Shown here piece after piece: positions 1 to 7,052 of a DNA stretch of 7,727 bases (the first letter of the stretch is position 1; each line of letters begins with the position of its first letter). Source of the DNA: Deltaproteobacteria bacterium (GTDB taxonomy: Bacteria; Myxococcota_A; UBA796); assembly GCA_002707085.1 (NCBI GenBank), contig PALY01000068.1:11510-19236 (forward strand), in the 5' to 3' direction. The translations under genes and the position numbers were made by a program. The notes beneath the pieces are model-generated. The model did no database searches. It was not told the DNA's origin and worked only from the letters and a program-made list of their open reading frames with translations.

Positions 1-2024
1 GGCGTGCGACACTCTTCCAGCCCTACACTCTCTTCGACTATCGCCCATGCTCTCGGGTCCAAGGAGTCCAGTGCAGCCCACGGGTCATCGGTCTCTTGAA
101 CACAGCCAACCAAAAATGCCGGAGGCATGGCCAAAGGATTTTCATACAAAAACACCGGAGTCGACATGTGTTGCTTCAAGCCCACCATGTCCGTCGGATG
201 TTCGCTGCTCAGCCAACGAACCCCCATCAAACTCACAAGCGCTGGATACTGGGCCACCTTGGCCCACTTGTGTGAACCGCGATCTCCAATGTCCAAGCCA
301 ACCTTCTTTAGCAGGGCCTCGTTTCGCTCAAGCAACAAAGGACTGGGGACCAACACATCACGAACCCCATAAAGAAGCCCCATATTGCTGTTGATCAACT
401 CCGAATCCAACGAAGGATGACGCCGCCTATCCACCACACCCAAACGACCCACCTGAAGTTCCGTTCCCAAACGAGCAACAGCGGCAGGGACCTGCTCCAC
501 AGTCATCGCAGGTGTCCGCACATTGTATTCACTGCCAAAATGCCACAAATCACTGTACGTAAGACCGATCAACGCAATCGATAACAAACCCGCAGACAAC
601 GATTTCCGAACACGCATCCACAACAGTATGGCCACCGAAAACAAGGTGATGAACGCAAACAAATTGGGACCAGACAACGGATCCAGTGCAGACTTCAAAC
701 CCGAAATGATCTGCTCAACACGAACGGATGCTTCGCCCAAACCCAGTCCACCTGAAGCAGACAAAGACGACTCCAACGGACCCCCATCCAGCCCCTCAGG
801 TCGGCTGGAATAACGATTCATCAGAAAAGCACGCAACTCGCCCTCAACGGACCCAACCACCGCCTGGGCAACCGCCATCGCAACCAAGCCCAAAGCGGAC
901 AATACAGCCAATATCCGAGCCAACGGTGCCGGGTTTTCTTTCGCAATCACTCGCTGCAAACCATGCCCAGCCAACACAGCGACCGATAGCGTCAGCAACA
1001 CACTAAAGCGCGCCGGGAATCGCATGCTGTCAAACACTGGCAACTGACGCAAAAGCGCCCACAAAGGGGAGCCCACCATCAACAGAATGGACCCCACAGA
1101 CAAAGCCGCCCAGAATCGGTTTTGGCGAAGCCCACACAGCGCAAGCACCACCACGGGAATGCCCAAATAAAAGGCCATGTCCCAATGATTCGCCCCCGCT
1201 CCCCAATAGCCATCCCCACGATGAAAATAGCTCTGCGCAATGTCTCCGGGTCGGTCCATTCCAAAAAATGAAGGCAGTACCCCGTTCAACAACTCCTGAA
1301 TCGGCAACACGCCAACACTGGCAAAACCAGCGGTGACCCCGCCCTGTCGCATAGAGTTCTGAACCAACTCAGCTGTGGCAAATATCTGTGGCCCTGCAGC
1401 CATCCCTGCAAGCACCGACGCGGCCAAGAAAATGCGCAAATGCTTTCTCCACACGGCCACAAAAAGACACCCAAACATGATGATGGTTGCCAGTTGGGGA
1501 TGACCCGCCACAAGCACCATCGCTGCGCACAAACCAATGGAAGCCAATCGTCCGCCAACAATCGACAACACCAACCACGGCAACCAAGCCGCTGTGTTCT
1601 GCATACCGAGATACCCAGCGTGCGTGGTCATGAAACCCGAGAAAGCAAACGCGATCGCTGCCAGCATTGCTCCCGGACCAACCACACCCAAACGATGCAT
1701 CAAACGACGCGTCCCCTCGCCTGCCCACGCCACATGACCCAAAATGGCAGCATTGACTGCCAAGCCCTTGGGAAGAACGGCAAACAACAACATGGTCGGC
1801 AAATAAAATGCCCCCGTCTGCCCATCTGCAGCCAAAGGAAATCCGTTGCCTATGTCCGGATTCCATAAAGGTGGCCGACCCTGCAACCACTCCGACGACG
1901 CCCATACCCGCCACGGCACATGATGATGTCGCAAATCATGCGCCCAGAAAATACCAAGCCCCAGCACAGCGTCTATCGCCCAAAGGGCCGTCAATAATAA
2001 AAGAATCCAGCCAGCATTCCGCAT
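1..2024 (-). CDS. YfhO-like polytopic membrane protein (GT-C-type), C-terminus beyond window
   Basis: An uninterrupted frame of 674 codons reaches the left edge, so the C-terminus is missing. The start is the ATG at 2024-2022; an in-frame stop (the TAG of the upstream gene) lies only 9 bases before it, and no clear Shine-Dalgarno is visible, so translation may be coupled to the upstream gene. The N-terminus is hydrophobic, followed by a periplasmic-loop motif with Asp30 (HDLRHHHVPW), then PPLWNP (51-56) and GFPLAADGQTGAFYLP (61-76), a pattern typical of YfhO/GT-C proteins. Many hydrophobic segments follow. RFPARF (335-340) and SDLWHFGSEYN (491-501) are further family hallmarks. The soluble tail has MGVRWLSS (600-607) and VFLYENPLAMPPAFLV (624-639), matching the usual 'YENP-x-ALPRAFLV' region, with Pro where the family usually has Arg. 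YfhO is known in Gram-positive bacteria for glycosylating lipoteichoic acid; here the acceptor is unknown. It is likely cotranscribed with the GT39-TPR gene. Family assignment is fairly sure, substrate unknown. Confidence 0.85.
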   Translation of the reverse strand, partial: MRNAGWILLLLTALWAIDAVLGLGIFWAHDLRHHHVPWRVWASSEWLQGRPPLWNPDIGNGFPLAADGQTGAFYLPTMLLFAVLPKGLAVNAAILGHVAWAGEGTRRLMHRLGVVGPGAMLAAIAFAFSGFMTTHAGYLGMQNTAAWLPWLVLSIVGGRLASIGLCAAMVLVAGHPQLATIIMFGCLFVAVWRKHLRIFLAASVLAGMAAGPQIFATAELVQNSMRQGGVTAGFASVGVLPIQELLNGVLPSFFGMDRPGDIAQSYFHRGDGYWGAGANHWDMAFYLGIPVVVLALCGLRQNRFWAALSVGSILLMVGSPLWALLRQLPVFDSMRFPARFSVLLTLSVAVLAGHGLQRVIAKENPAPLARILAVLSALGLVAMAVAQAVVGSVEGELRAFLMNRYSSRPEGLDGGPLESSLSASGGLGLGEASVRVEQIISGLKSALDPLSGPNLFAFITLFSVAILLWMRVRKSLSAGLLSIALIGLTYSDLWHFGSEYNVRTPAMTVEQVPAAVARLGTELQVGRLGVVDRRRHPSLDSELINSNMGLLYGVRDVLVPSPLLLERNEALLKKVGLDIGDRGSHKWAKVAQYPALVSLMGVRWLSSEHPTDMVGLKQHMSTPVFLYENPLAMPPAFLVGCVQETDDPWAALDSLDPRAWAIVEESVGLEECRT

Positions 2025-2033
2025 AATGAACGC

Positions 2034-4163
2034 CTATTTCGCTGGGGTGGCAATGGGTACCGCTGTCGGTGCCGACAACGCACGAGCCAAGGCCACCAAC
2101 ACCGGCCCATTCAAACCATTCTTCACTGCCGCCTGCAATAGATTTTGTGCGCCCTCACGATTACCACGGCCCAACTCCGCCAATCCCAACATCCCCACCA
2201 ACTCTTGCCGCCCGGGCTGCGATCGGACCGCCTTCTGAAGCAATTGAGATGCCCGCAAGTAATCACCAGACTCTAAAGCCATTCGTCCCAGTCTCGCCTG
2301 CGCTTGCCATAAATCAGGCTGCCATCGCAAAGCTGTTTCAAACAACTGAACCGCTTCTTCTTTTCGACCAAGCGCCATCATCGTTTCGGCCAAAGTCGAT
2401 GTATAACCAGGGTTATACGGGTCGATCTTGACCGCTTTTTCTGCTGCACTTCGAGCCGGTTCAAACTGCTGCAACCGGAGCAGCGCCGTCGCCAAGTTGG
2501 CCCAACCTTTGTCATCACACGGGTCCTGGCGCAACACCTTGCGAGATACCTCAGCCGACTGCGCAACTGCACCCTTCTTGAGCAACAACCACGCCAGATT
2601 CACGCCCGCAGCCGTATGGCCTTCGTCTTCTTTCAATACAGACCACATCGCTTCTTCCGCATCCGCCCACCTGCCATGGTCCAATGCGAAAACGCCTATC
2701 TCAAACCTGGCTTCTACTGCTTCATCTCGTCTCACGTGCTGATCCGCGGCACATTCAGCCATCGGCACCGCAGCACCCGCCAACCAATTCCATGGCAGCA
2801 CCCCATGGGTGGGAGGCAAGAAGAGACTGACCGCAGCCAACACCATGCCCACACTCGCCAAAACCGTCTTTCGCCACTGTCGAGACCGGCACTGATGAAC
2901 AAACCAGCCCAGACCGCCGCCAGCATAAATGCCCACCAGTGGCATCAAAGGAACCCGGTAGCGGCTCACCACAAAGAACAGCGCCACACTGAGAACACCA
3001 CCCACCACAAACAATGCCAGCCCACCGTCCTTGCGGCGACCCGTGACCACCAACCCAAGCAATGCAAGAACAGATGCCGGTAAAACCAAAGGCGGTACCC
3101 AACGCAGCACTGGAGAACGGTCCACCATGGTGGACAAGTCCATGTGATCGCCCACCTCTGTGGGACCCAAAACCTGTGTGGCCTTCCGGACAATCAACCC
3201 CACACCACGCAATGGATCATCCGTAAAATGGCCCAATGAACGACGCACCCAATACCGATCCGTCTCCACATCCGTCAAGAGTTCGCCCGATTCAATGGAT
3301 GCGATCAGCTTCGACTTGGTCGTGAGACCATCTCGTTTTGCAGGCAAACGAAATGGATGAACAGCAGCATCCTCAAAGTGCGGGTTGTTGCCCCGGTACA
3401 GGTTGATGCCGCCACCAAGACTCACCGGAATAAAAGAATCTGAGGCCTCTCGGTTGTGAACTGTAGACGGCGAAATCCCCAGCCATAAACCGAACAGAAG
3501 CGCCATTGGCAATATGACTCGCCGCCTGCCCGCACCTGACCATGCAGCGGCAACGACCATAAACGGGGCCACCAACAACAAGTTGCCCCGAGCCATCGCA
3601 CCCACACCCAAAGCAAGCCCGGCCAATATCCAATGGCGAACACGCCCGTGCTGCCATGCATGATGAACCGCCGTCGCACTCAGCATTGTGAGAAAAGTTC
3701 CCCAGCCCACACTCAGCAAACGAACATCGTACAGTACAGCGATGGGGTACAGCGAAGCCATCAACCCACCCGTCCAGCCACCCCAAGAGCCAAACACACG
3801 CTCACCAAGACGAACCGTCAACAACACCGTGAGCAGACCCAACGCCACCTGAAACAGGTACACATTGGAAGGGTCTGGACCCACAAAACTGTACACGCCC
3901 GCCAAAAAGTAAGCATAAAAGGGCGCAACATTGAAAGGCTCTGACAGCCACACACCGTCCGTCAATATCCGCAGCGCAAACTCATGGTAAAGCGCAGAGT
4001 CTTGAACATGGGCATAAAAGAAAGGCAGGTGCTGGGCCTGTGAATACCAAGCCATACGCACCACAAGAGCCAACAACACACACCACACAAGTGGTCTTTT
4101 CCACCATTCATATGAGGGCTGCTGTGCTTCCATGTTCTTATTCATCTGTGTGTTACTTTTCAT
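2034..4163 (-). CDS. GT39-type membrane glycosyltransferase with C-terminal TPR domain
   Basis: A 709-residue protein with two parts. Residues ~25-450 form a polytopic GT-C membrane domain of the GT39/ArnT-PMT type. The first periplasmic loop carries the likely catalytic Asp55 in QDSALYHEFA (54-63), followed by EPFNVAPFYAYFLAGVY (75-91). Further family motifs are ARGNLLL (191-197), GGINLYRGNNP (251-261) and SRYRVPLMP (400-408). Residues ~484-690 form about six consecutive TPR units with the usual small and aromatic positions and DP-type turns (for example KIDPYNPG 579-586), probably for protein-protein contacts. Enzymes of this fold move a sugar from a polyprenyl-phosphate carrier to an acceptor on the outer face of the inner membrane; donor and acceptor cannot be read here. 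The ATG at 4163 has a weak AGGG at 4176-4173, 9 bases upstream; in-frame Met codons at residues 7 and 11 are alternatives with no better ribosome site. It heads a probable operon with the YfhO-like gene 9 bases downstream, and is divergent from the YceI gene. Confidence 0.88.
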   Translation of the reverse strand: MKSNTQMNKNMEAQQPSYEWWKRPLVWCVLLALVVRMAWYSQAQHLPFFYAHVQDSALYHEFALRILTDGVWLSEPFNVAPFYAYFLAGVYSFVGPDPSNVYLFQVALGLLTVLLTVRLGERVFGSWGGWTGGLMASLYPIAVLYDVRLLSVGWGTFLTMLSATAVHHAWQHGRVRHWILAGLALGVGAMARGNLLLVAPFMVVAAAWSGAGRRRVILPMALLFGLWLGISPSTVHNREASDSFIPVSLGGGINLYRGNNPHFEDAAVHPFRLPAKRDGLTTKSKLIASIESGELLTDVETDRYWVRRSLGHFTDDPLRGVGLIVRKATQVLGPTEVGDHMDLSTMVDRSPVLRWVPPLVLPASVLALLGLVVTGRRKDGGLALFVVGGVLSVALFFVVSRYRVPLMPLVGIYAGGGLGWFVHQCRSRQWRKTVLASVGMVLAAVSLFLPPTHGVLPWNWLAGAAVPMAECAADQHVRRDEAVEARFEIGVFALDHGRWADAEEAMWSVLKEDEGHTAAGVNLAWLLLKKGAVAQSAEVSRKVLRQDPCDDKGWANLATALLRLQQFEPARSAAEKAVKIDPYNPGYTSTLAETMMALGRKEEAVQLFETALRWQPDLWQAQARLGRMALESGDYLRASQLLQKAVRSQPGRQELVGMLGLAELGRGNREGAQNLLQAAVKNGLNGPVLVALARALSAPTAVPIATPAK

Positions 4164-4204
4164 AAGAGTACACCCTGCGGTATCGTCCCTACTCGGAGGT
4201 TGCG
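4164..4204. promoter_or_regulatory. Divergent intergenic region between GT39-TPR and YceI genes
   Basis: Only 41 bases separate the two divergent start codons, so any promoters must overlap each other or extend into the coding regions. I see no convincing -35/-10 pair on either strand; a weak candidate for the plus direction is TATCGT at 4181-4186. A 5-base inverted repeat, GAGTA (4166-4170) and TACTC (4190-4194), flanks a 19-base spacer. It could be a pair of half-sites, but arms this short also occur by chance. Divergence alone suggests possible shared control. Confidence 0.35.
4195..4199 (+). promoter_or_regulatory. Shine-Dalgarno of the YceI-family gene
   Basis: GGAGG lies 5 bases before the ATG at 4205. 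No other ATG, GTG or TTG occurs between this start and the upstream in-frame stop (TAA at 4163-4165), so this site fixes the start. Confidence 0.8.
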
Positions 4205-4759
4205 ATGAGCTTATTGGTTACCATCTTATTTGCACTGTCTTCATCAGCCAGTGCTGATCGATACACAGGAGACAATAGCAATGGTCAACTGAAGCTGGAG
4301 ATGGACTCCACCATGCACACTGTGCCCATCGAAGCCACCCAGTTCACCACCGAACTCAACATCAATGAAAAAGTCACCGGCAAGCTTGTCGTACAGGCGA
4401 CTGGCCTGAAGACGGGCATTGGTGTTCGAGACAGCCGGATGTACGACCTGTGCCTATCATCCGAAAAATACCCGACCGTGACCTATGAAGTCCGTGACAT
4501 GACCGGTGATGTGGATGGGCTAAAATCAGGACAAGGCACGGGTGCTGTGGAACTGCACGGCAGCCTGACCATTCGTTCCACCACCCGGGACATTAAAATT
4601 CCAGCCACATACACCTGGGAAAACGAATCTCTCGGATTGGCTGGAAAACAAAACGTGAACTGGTCCGACTATGGCGTGCCTGACCCCAGCATCGTCATCT
4701 CAAAGGTCCAACCCAAAATGGACATGGAATTCAAACTTACCTTGAACAAGTCTCTCTAA
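4205..4759 (+). CDS. YceI-family exported protein
   Basis: A 184-residue protein with an N-terminal export signal: hydrophobic core LLVTILFAL (3-11) and a likely signal peptidase I site after Ala17 (SASA|DRY). The body matches the YceI family, a lipocalin-like beta-barrel: a region with GIGVRDSRMYDL (71-82) followed by KYPTVTYEV (88-96), then LHGSLTIRSTTRDIKIP (117-133), and a closing SDYGVPDPSIVISKV (154-168). Length fits the family (about 180-200). Studied YceI proteins are periplasmic and some bind polyisoprenoid lipids; the ligand here is not shown. The signal peptide is odd in having no Lys or Arg in its n-region, yet the strong Shine-Dalgarno and an upstream stop leave no alternative start. 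The gene is divergent from the GT39-TPR gene and convergent with the glutamate-synthase-like gene, with a 4-base gap. No terminator is visible between the convergent stops. Family assignment is confident, role uncertain. Confidence 0.9.
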   Translation: MSLLVTILFALSSSASADRYTGDNSNGQLKLEMDSTMHTVPIEATQFTTELNINEKVTGKLVVQATGLKTGIGVRDSRMYDLCLSSEKYPTVTYEVRDMTGDVDGLKSGQGTGAVELHGSLTIRSTTRDIKIPATYTWENESLGLAGKQNVNWSDYGVPDPSIVISKVQPKMDMEFKLTLNKSL

Positions 4760-4763
4760 GCAC

Positions 4764-6257
4764 CTACTTCGCAGCGCCCTGTTCTGGGTACGGAACGATC
4801 TCACTCATGGGGCGAATATCGTGCCAGCCAACGACCTTCATGATGTCTGTACGCGATAAATCTTGCGGTCCCGAGTACCCACAACTGGCCACCATCGCCG
4901 CCAACTCATGAAGCACTGCATGTTGGTAGTTCGCCACCCGCGGGCCATTCACTTTCGGGACAAGCCCACGCTGTAGCCATTTCTTCTGCGTGGCCACGCC
5001 CGCAGGGCAAAAGTTGGTGTTGCAATGCAAGGCCTGAATACAACCCACACTCAACATGAACCCACGTGCAGATGCAGCCCAGTCCGCACCCGCAGCCAAG
5101 GCAACCGCAAGCGCTCCTCCTGTCCAGACCTTGCCCGAAGCACAAATCCGAATCTGGTCCCGAAGCCCATACTCAATCAGCTTGTTTTCGGTCATCATCA
5201 ATGCATCCAGCATTGGGTAGCCAAGCAGGTTGGTATGAGCCAAAGGTGCAGCACCTGTACCACCTTCTGCGCCATCTACACCCACATAGTCAGGCCGAAT
5301 TCCAGTAGAGACAAAGGCCTTGCATATGTCATCTAAAAACTGCGGGTCACCAAGACAAAACTTAATTCCTATGGGCTTGCCACTTAGCTCTCGTACCTGT
5401 GCAATGAACTCACACATCCCTTCCGCTGTGTCCCATTCTCGATGTTTCGGCGGACTGATGACATCACCACCCATTTCAACTTTTCTAATTTTCGCAATCT
5501 CGCGCGTGATCTTCTCCTTGGGAAGGATTCCACCCTTTCCTGGCTTGGCCCCCTGCGAAAGCTTGATCTCCACCATCTTTACTTGGTCATGGCTTGCAAC
5601 ATCCTTGAACGCTTCTGGATCAAAACTACCATCCTGATTTCGAGCCCCAAACTTGGCCGTGCCCAACTGCCAGACAAGATCCGCTCCACCCTTCAGGTGG
5701 TATGGCGAGACGCCTCCCTCGCCTGTGTTGTGATAAAAATGGCCGAGCTTCGCACCCATCGACAGCGACGTGATCGCATTCTGTCCCAAGGAGCCAAAGC
5801 TCATCGCCGATATGTTGAAAGCCGACACCTCGTAGGCTTGGCACCCATTCCCGCCCACACGAACCCGTGGCAAATCGTAATTGGGGTCTTTGGGCAGAGG
5901 GCTGTGTCGCATCAACACTGTACCCGGATGATCAATGTCCAACTGTGTCCCAAATGGAACCGTCGCTTCCCGGTTCTGAGACGAAGCATAAATCCAGTTG
6001 CGGATGTAGCGCGGGATGGGGCGTTCATCGCGGTCGTTTTCAAAAAGATACTGCCGCAACGGGGGTCCAGCAGATGCAAACACATACCGAGCCATTCCAG
6101 CCAGAGGAAAATTTCGCTTAATCGCGTTGCTCGTTTGCATAAAATCGCGAATAGCGAGCCACACAAAGATGCCGATCATCACGACAACCAAGGTCTGCCC
6201 AGGCTTTACAAACGGATACCAAAACACGGTCATCAACCCGTTGAACAACATATCCAT
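4764..6257 (-). CDS. Membrane-anchored FMN-binding glutamate synthase family protein
   Basis: A 497-residue protein from the ATG at 6257, chosen because GGGAG sits 7 bases upstream; a longer reading from 6356 would overlap the divergent crotonase start and lacks support. A single membrane segment (about 20-36, in a stretch beginning GQTLVVVMIG) precedes a TIM-barrel domain homologous to the FMN/glutamate-synthesis domain of GltB. Visible motifs: FNISAMSFGSLG (147-158), NTGEGG (177-182), IKLSQGAKPGKGG (231-243), ISPPKH (267-272), GVDGAEGGTGAAP (326-338), and a [3Fe-4S]-type cysteine pattern C406-x5-C412-x4-C417 followed by PAGVATQ. It lacks the N-terminal glutaminase domain and the C-terminal beta-helix of full GltB, which is about three times longer. 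By homology it would bind FMN and an Fe-S cluster and do a redox reaction, possibly with ammonia or an ammonia-donating partner; no partner subunit is seen here. The actual substrate in this subfamily is not established. No obvious defect was seen. Confidence 0.92.
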   Translation of the reverse strand: MDMLFNGLMTVFWYPFVKPGQTLVVVMIGIFVWLAIRDFMQTSNAIKRNFPLAGMARYVFASAGPPLRQYLFENDRDERPIPRYIRNWIYASSQNREATVPFGTQLDIDHPGTVLMRHSPLPKDPNYDLPRVRVGGNGCQAYEVSAFNISAMSFGSLGQNAITSLSMGAKLGHFYHNTGEGGVSPYHLKGGADLVWQLGTAKFGARNQDGSFDPEAFKDVASHDQVKMVEIKLSQGAKPGKGGILPKEKITREIAKIRKVEMGGDVISPPKHREWDTAEGMCEFIAQVRELSGKPIGIKFCLGDPQFLDDICKAFVSTGIRPDYVGVDGAEGGTGAAPLAHTNLLGYPMLDALMMTENKLIEYGLRDQIRICASGKVWTGGALAVALAAGADWAASARGFMLSVGCIQALHCNTNFCPAGVATQKKWLQRGLVPKVNGPRVANYQHAVLHELAAMVASCGYSGPQDLSRTDIMKVVGWHDIRPMSEIVPYPEQGAAK

Positions 6258-6264
6258 GCTGAAT

Positions 6265-6269
6265 CTCCC
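6265..6269 (-). promoter_or_regulatory. Shine-Dalgarno deciding the start of the glutamate-synthase-like gene
   Basis: On the minus strand GGGAG (within AAGGGAGA) lies 7 bases before the ATG at 6257. It supports the 497-residue start over the frame's furthest ATG at 6356, which would sit across the start codon of the divergent gene. Confidence 0.75.
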
Positions 6270-6284
6270 TTTCCTATAGAAAGC

Positions 6285-6301
6285 ATCGCACAACTGTCGA
6301 T
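6285..6301. repeat. Near-palindrome, possible operator
   Basis: ATCGCACAACTGTCGAT reads as arms ATCG(C)ACA and TGTCGAT around a central AC, perfect apart from one extra C in the left arm. It sits within the shared divergent region, 28 bases upstream of one start codon and 50 upstream of the other, where a repressor or activator site for both genes could lie. This is inference; no known regulator site was recognised. Confidence 0.3.
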
Positions 6302-6338
6302 TTCGCAAAAGCCCAAGACAACCGGATAGGTAGAGTTC

Positions 6339-6343
6339 GGAGG
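6339..6343 (+). promoter_or_regulatory. Shine-Dalgarno of the crotonase-like gene
   Basis: GGAGG lies 7 bases before the ATG at 6351, and in-frame or nearby stops (TAG) lie just upstream. This strong site supports the short N-terminus of the predicted protein. Confidence 0.8.
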
Positions 6344-6350
6344 AAAAAAT

Positions 6351-7052
6351 ATGCACAAGATCTGCCTACACGGCCCCGGTAAAAATGCGCTTGGGACCGA
6401 TATGATCAGCTCCATCTTGAGTGAAATGGAATCAGCCAACGGAGCGCCGCTGCTCTTTACCGGAGAAGGGGATGCCTTTTCCGCCGGCTTAAACCTGAAA
6501 GAAGTCGGCAGTCTAGACCATCCAGGAATGGAGGCCTTCCTTCATCGCCTTGAAAACTTTTTCAAGGCCGTCTGGCTGTACCCAGGCCCCACCGCAGCCG
6601 CCATCAACGGACATGCCATCGCCGGCGGATGTATTTTGGCAATGTGCTGTGACGTCGTGGTGTCCACCAGCAACGAACGGGCGCGCATTGGCCTGAACGA
6701 AGTGGCTCTCGGACTCCGATTCCCCCCAGGCCTGCAACACTTTGTACGAGCAACCGTCGCATCCGACAAAATCAATGAAGTCATTTTAGGCAGTGGACTG
6801 CACAGCCCCGCCGCAGCCCTTCGACTGGGGCTGGTACAAGAAGTCGCAGACAACCCGGCGGAACGCGCAACGGAACGCCTGGCAAAACTTTCCAAACACC
6901 CAGCCGATGCCTATGCAGCCACAAAACGTGATCTCCGCCACGGGGTCATGGATGCATCAGAAGAAGATCAACAACGCTTTGTCGAAGAAGTCCTGCCGTT
7001 CTGGACAAGCGACGAACTCAAGGCAAAGATTCGCTCAATCTTGGGTGGGTGA
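6351..7052 (+). CDS. Crotonase-fold enoyl-CoA hydratase/isomerase family protein
   Basis: A 233-residue crotonase-superfamily protein, somewhat shorter than the usual ~260 because it starts directly at the first core strand (ICLHGPGKNAL, 4-14). Oxyanion-hole elements that bind the acyl-CoA thioester are visible: FSAGLNL (43-49) and INGHAIAGGC (85-94). In enoyl-CoA hydratases two glutamates are catalytic (Glu144 and Glu164 of rat ECH). Here the first is replaced by Ile95 (GGCILAM), while the second is kept as Glu117 in IGLNEVALGL (113-122). The same one-Glu pattern and a near-identical IGLNE stretch occur in mitochondrial delta3,delta2-enoyl-CoA isomerase, so double-bond isomerisation is more likely than hydration; FSAGLNL also resembles that enzyme's FSAGLDL. 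The start is fixed by GGAGG 7 bases upstream. The gene is divergent from the glutamate-synthase-like gene and overlaps the end of the minus-strand membrane-protein gene by 18 bases. No other fatty-acid oxidation gene is in the window. Family sure, exact reaction inferred. Confidence 0.9.
   Translation: MHKICLHGPGKNALGTDMISSILSEMESANGAPLLFTGEGDAFSAGLNLKEVGSLDHPGMEAFLHRLENFFKAVWLYPGPTAAAINGHAIAGGCILAMCCDVVVSTSNERARIGLNEVALGLRFPPGLQHFVRATVASDKINEVILGSGLHSPAAALRLGLVQEVADNPAERATERLAKLSKHPADAYAATKRDLRHGVMDASEEDQQRFVEEVLPFWTSDELKAKIRSILGG

Larger units (their letters stand above)
6258..6350. promoter_or_regulatory. Divergent intergenic region between glutamate-synthase-like and crotonase genes
   Basis: These 93 bases must hold the promoters and leaders of both divergent genes. 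On the minus strand, TCGACA followed after 16 bases by TATAGG is a sigma70-like candidate for the glutamate-synthase-like gene, but it would put the transcript start almost on the ribosome site, so it is weak. I see no good plus-strand promoter. A near-palindrome lies near the middle (listed separately). No riboswitch-like fold was recognised. Confidence 0.4.

Noticed and set aside
47..1006. Several plus-strand open frames of 80-115 codons
   Set aside because: They are antisense to the YfhO-like gene, proline- and serine-rich as expected from the A+C-rich strand, and have no family motifs.
1369..1914. A 181-codon open frame on the minus strand
   Set aside because: It is another frame of the YfhO-like gene, rich in Cys, Gly and Trp with no recognisable motif; the 674-codon frame carries the family features.
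4166..4194. Inverted repeat GAGTA/TACTC as an operator
   Set aside because: Arms of only five bases with a 19-base spacer are expected by chance often enough; noted in the intergenic entry but not claimed.
4745..4800. Possible bidirectional terminator between the YceI and glutamate-synthase-like genes
   Set aside because: Only a 3-base stem around CCCTGTTCTGGG was found, without a U-tract; too weak to report.
5442..6329. A 295-codon open frame on the plus strand
   Set aside because: It lies wholly opposite the glutamate-synthase-like gene, whose motifs are unmistakable. The translation shows no family motif and a composition typical of an antisense frame.
6258..6356. Longer N-terminus for the glutamate-synthase-like protein starting at 6356
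   Set aside because: It would overlap the start codon of the divergent crotonase gene. The extra residues show no family similarity, while a good Shine-Dalgarno precedes the ATG at 6257.
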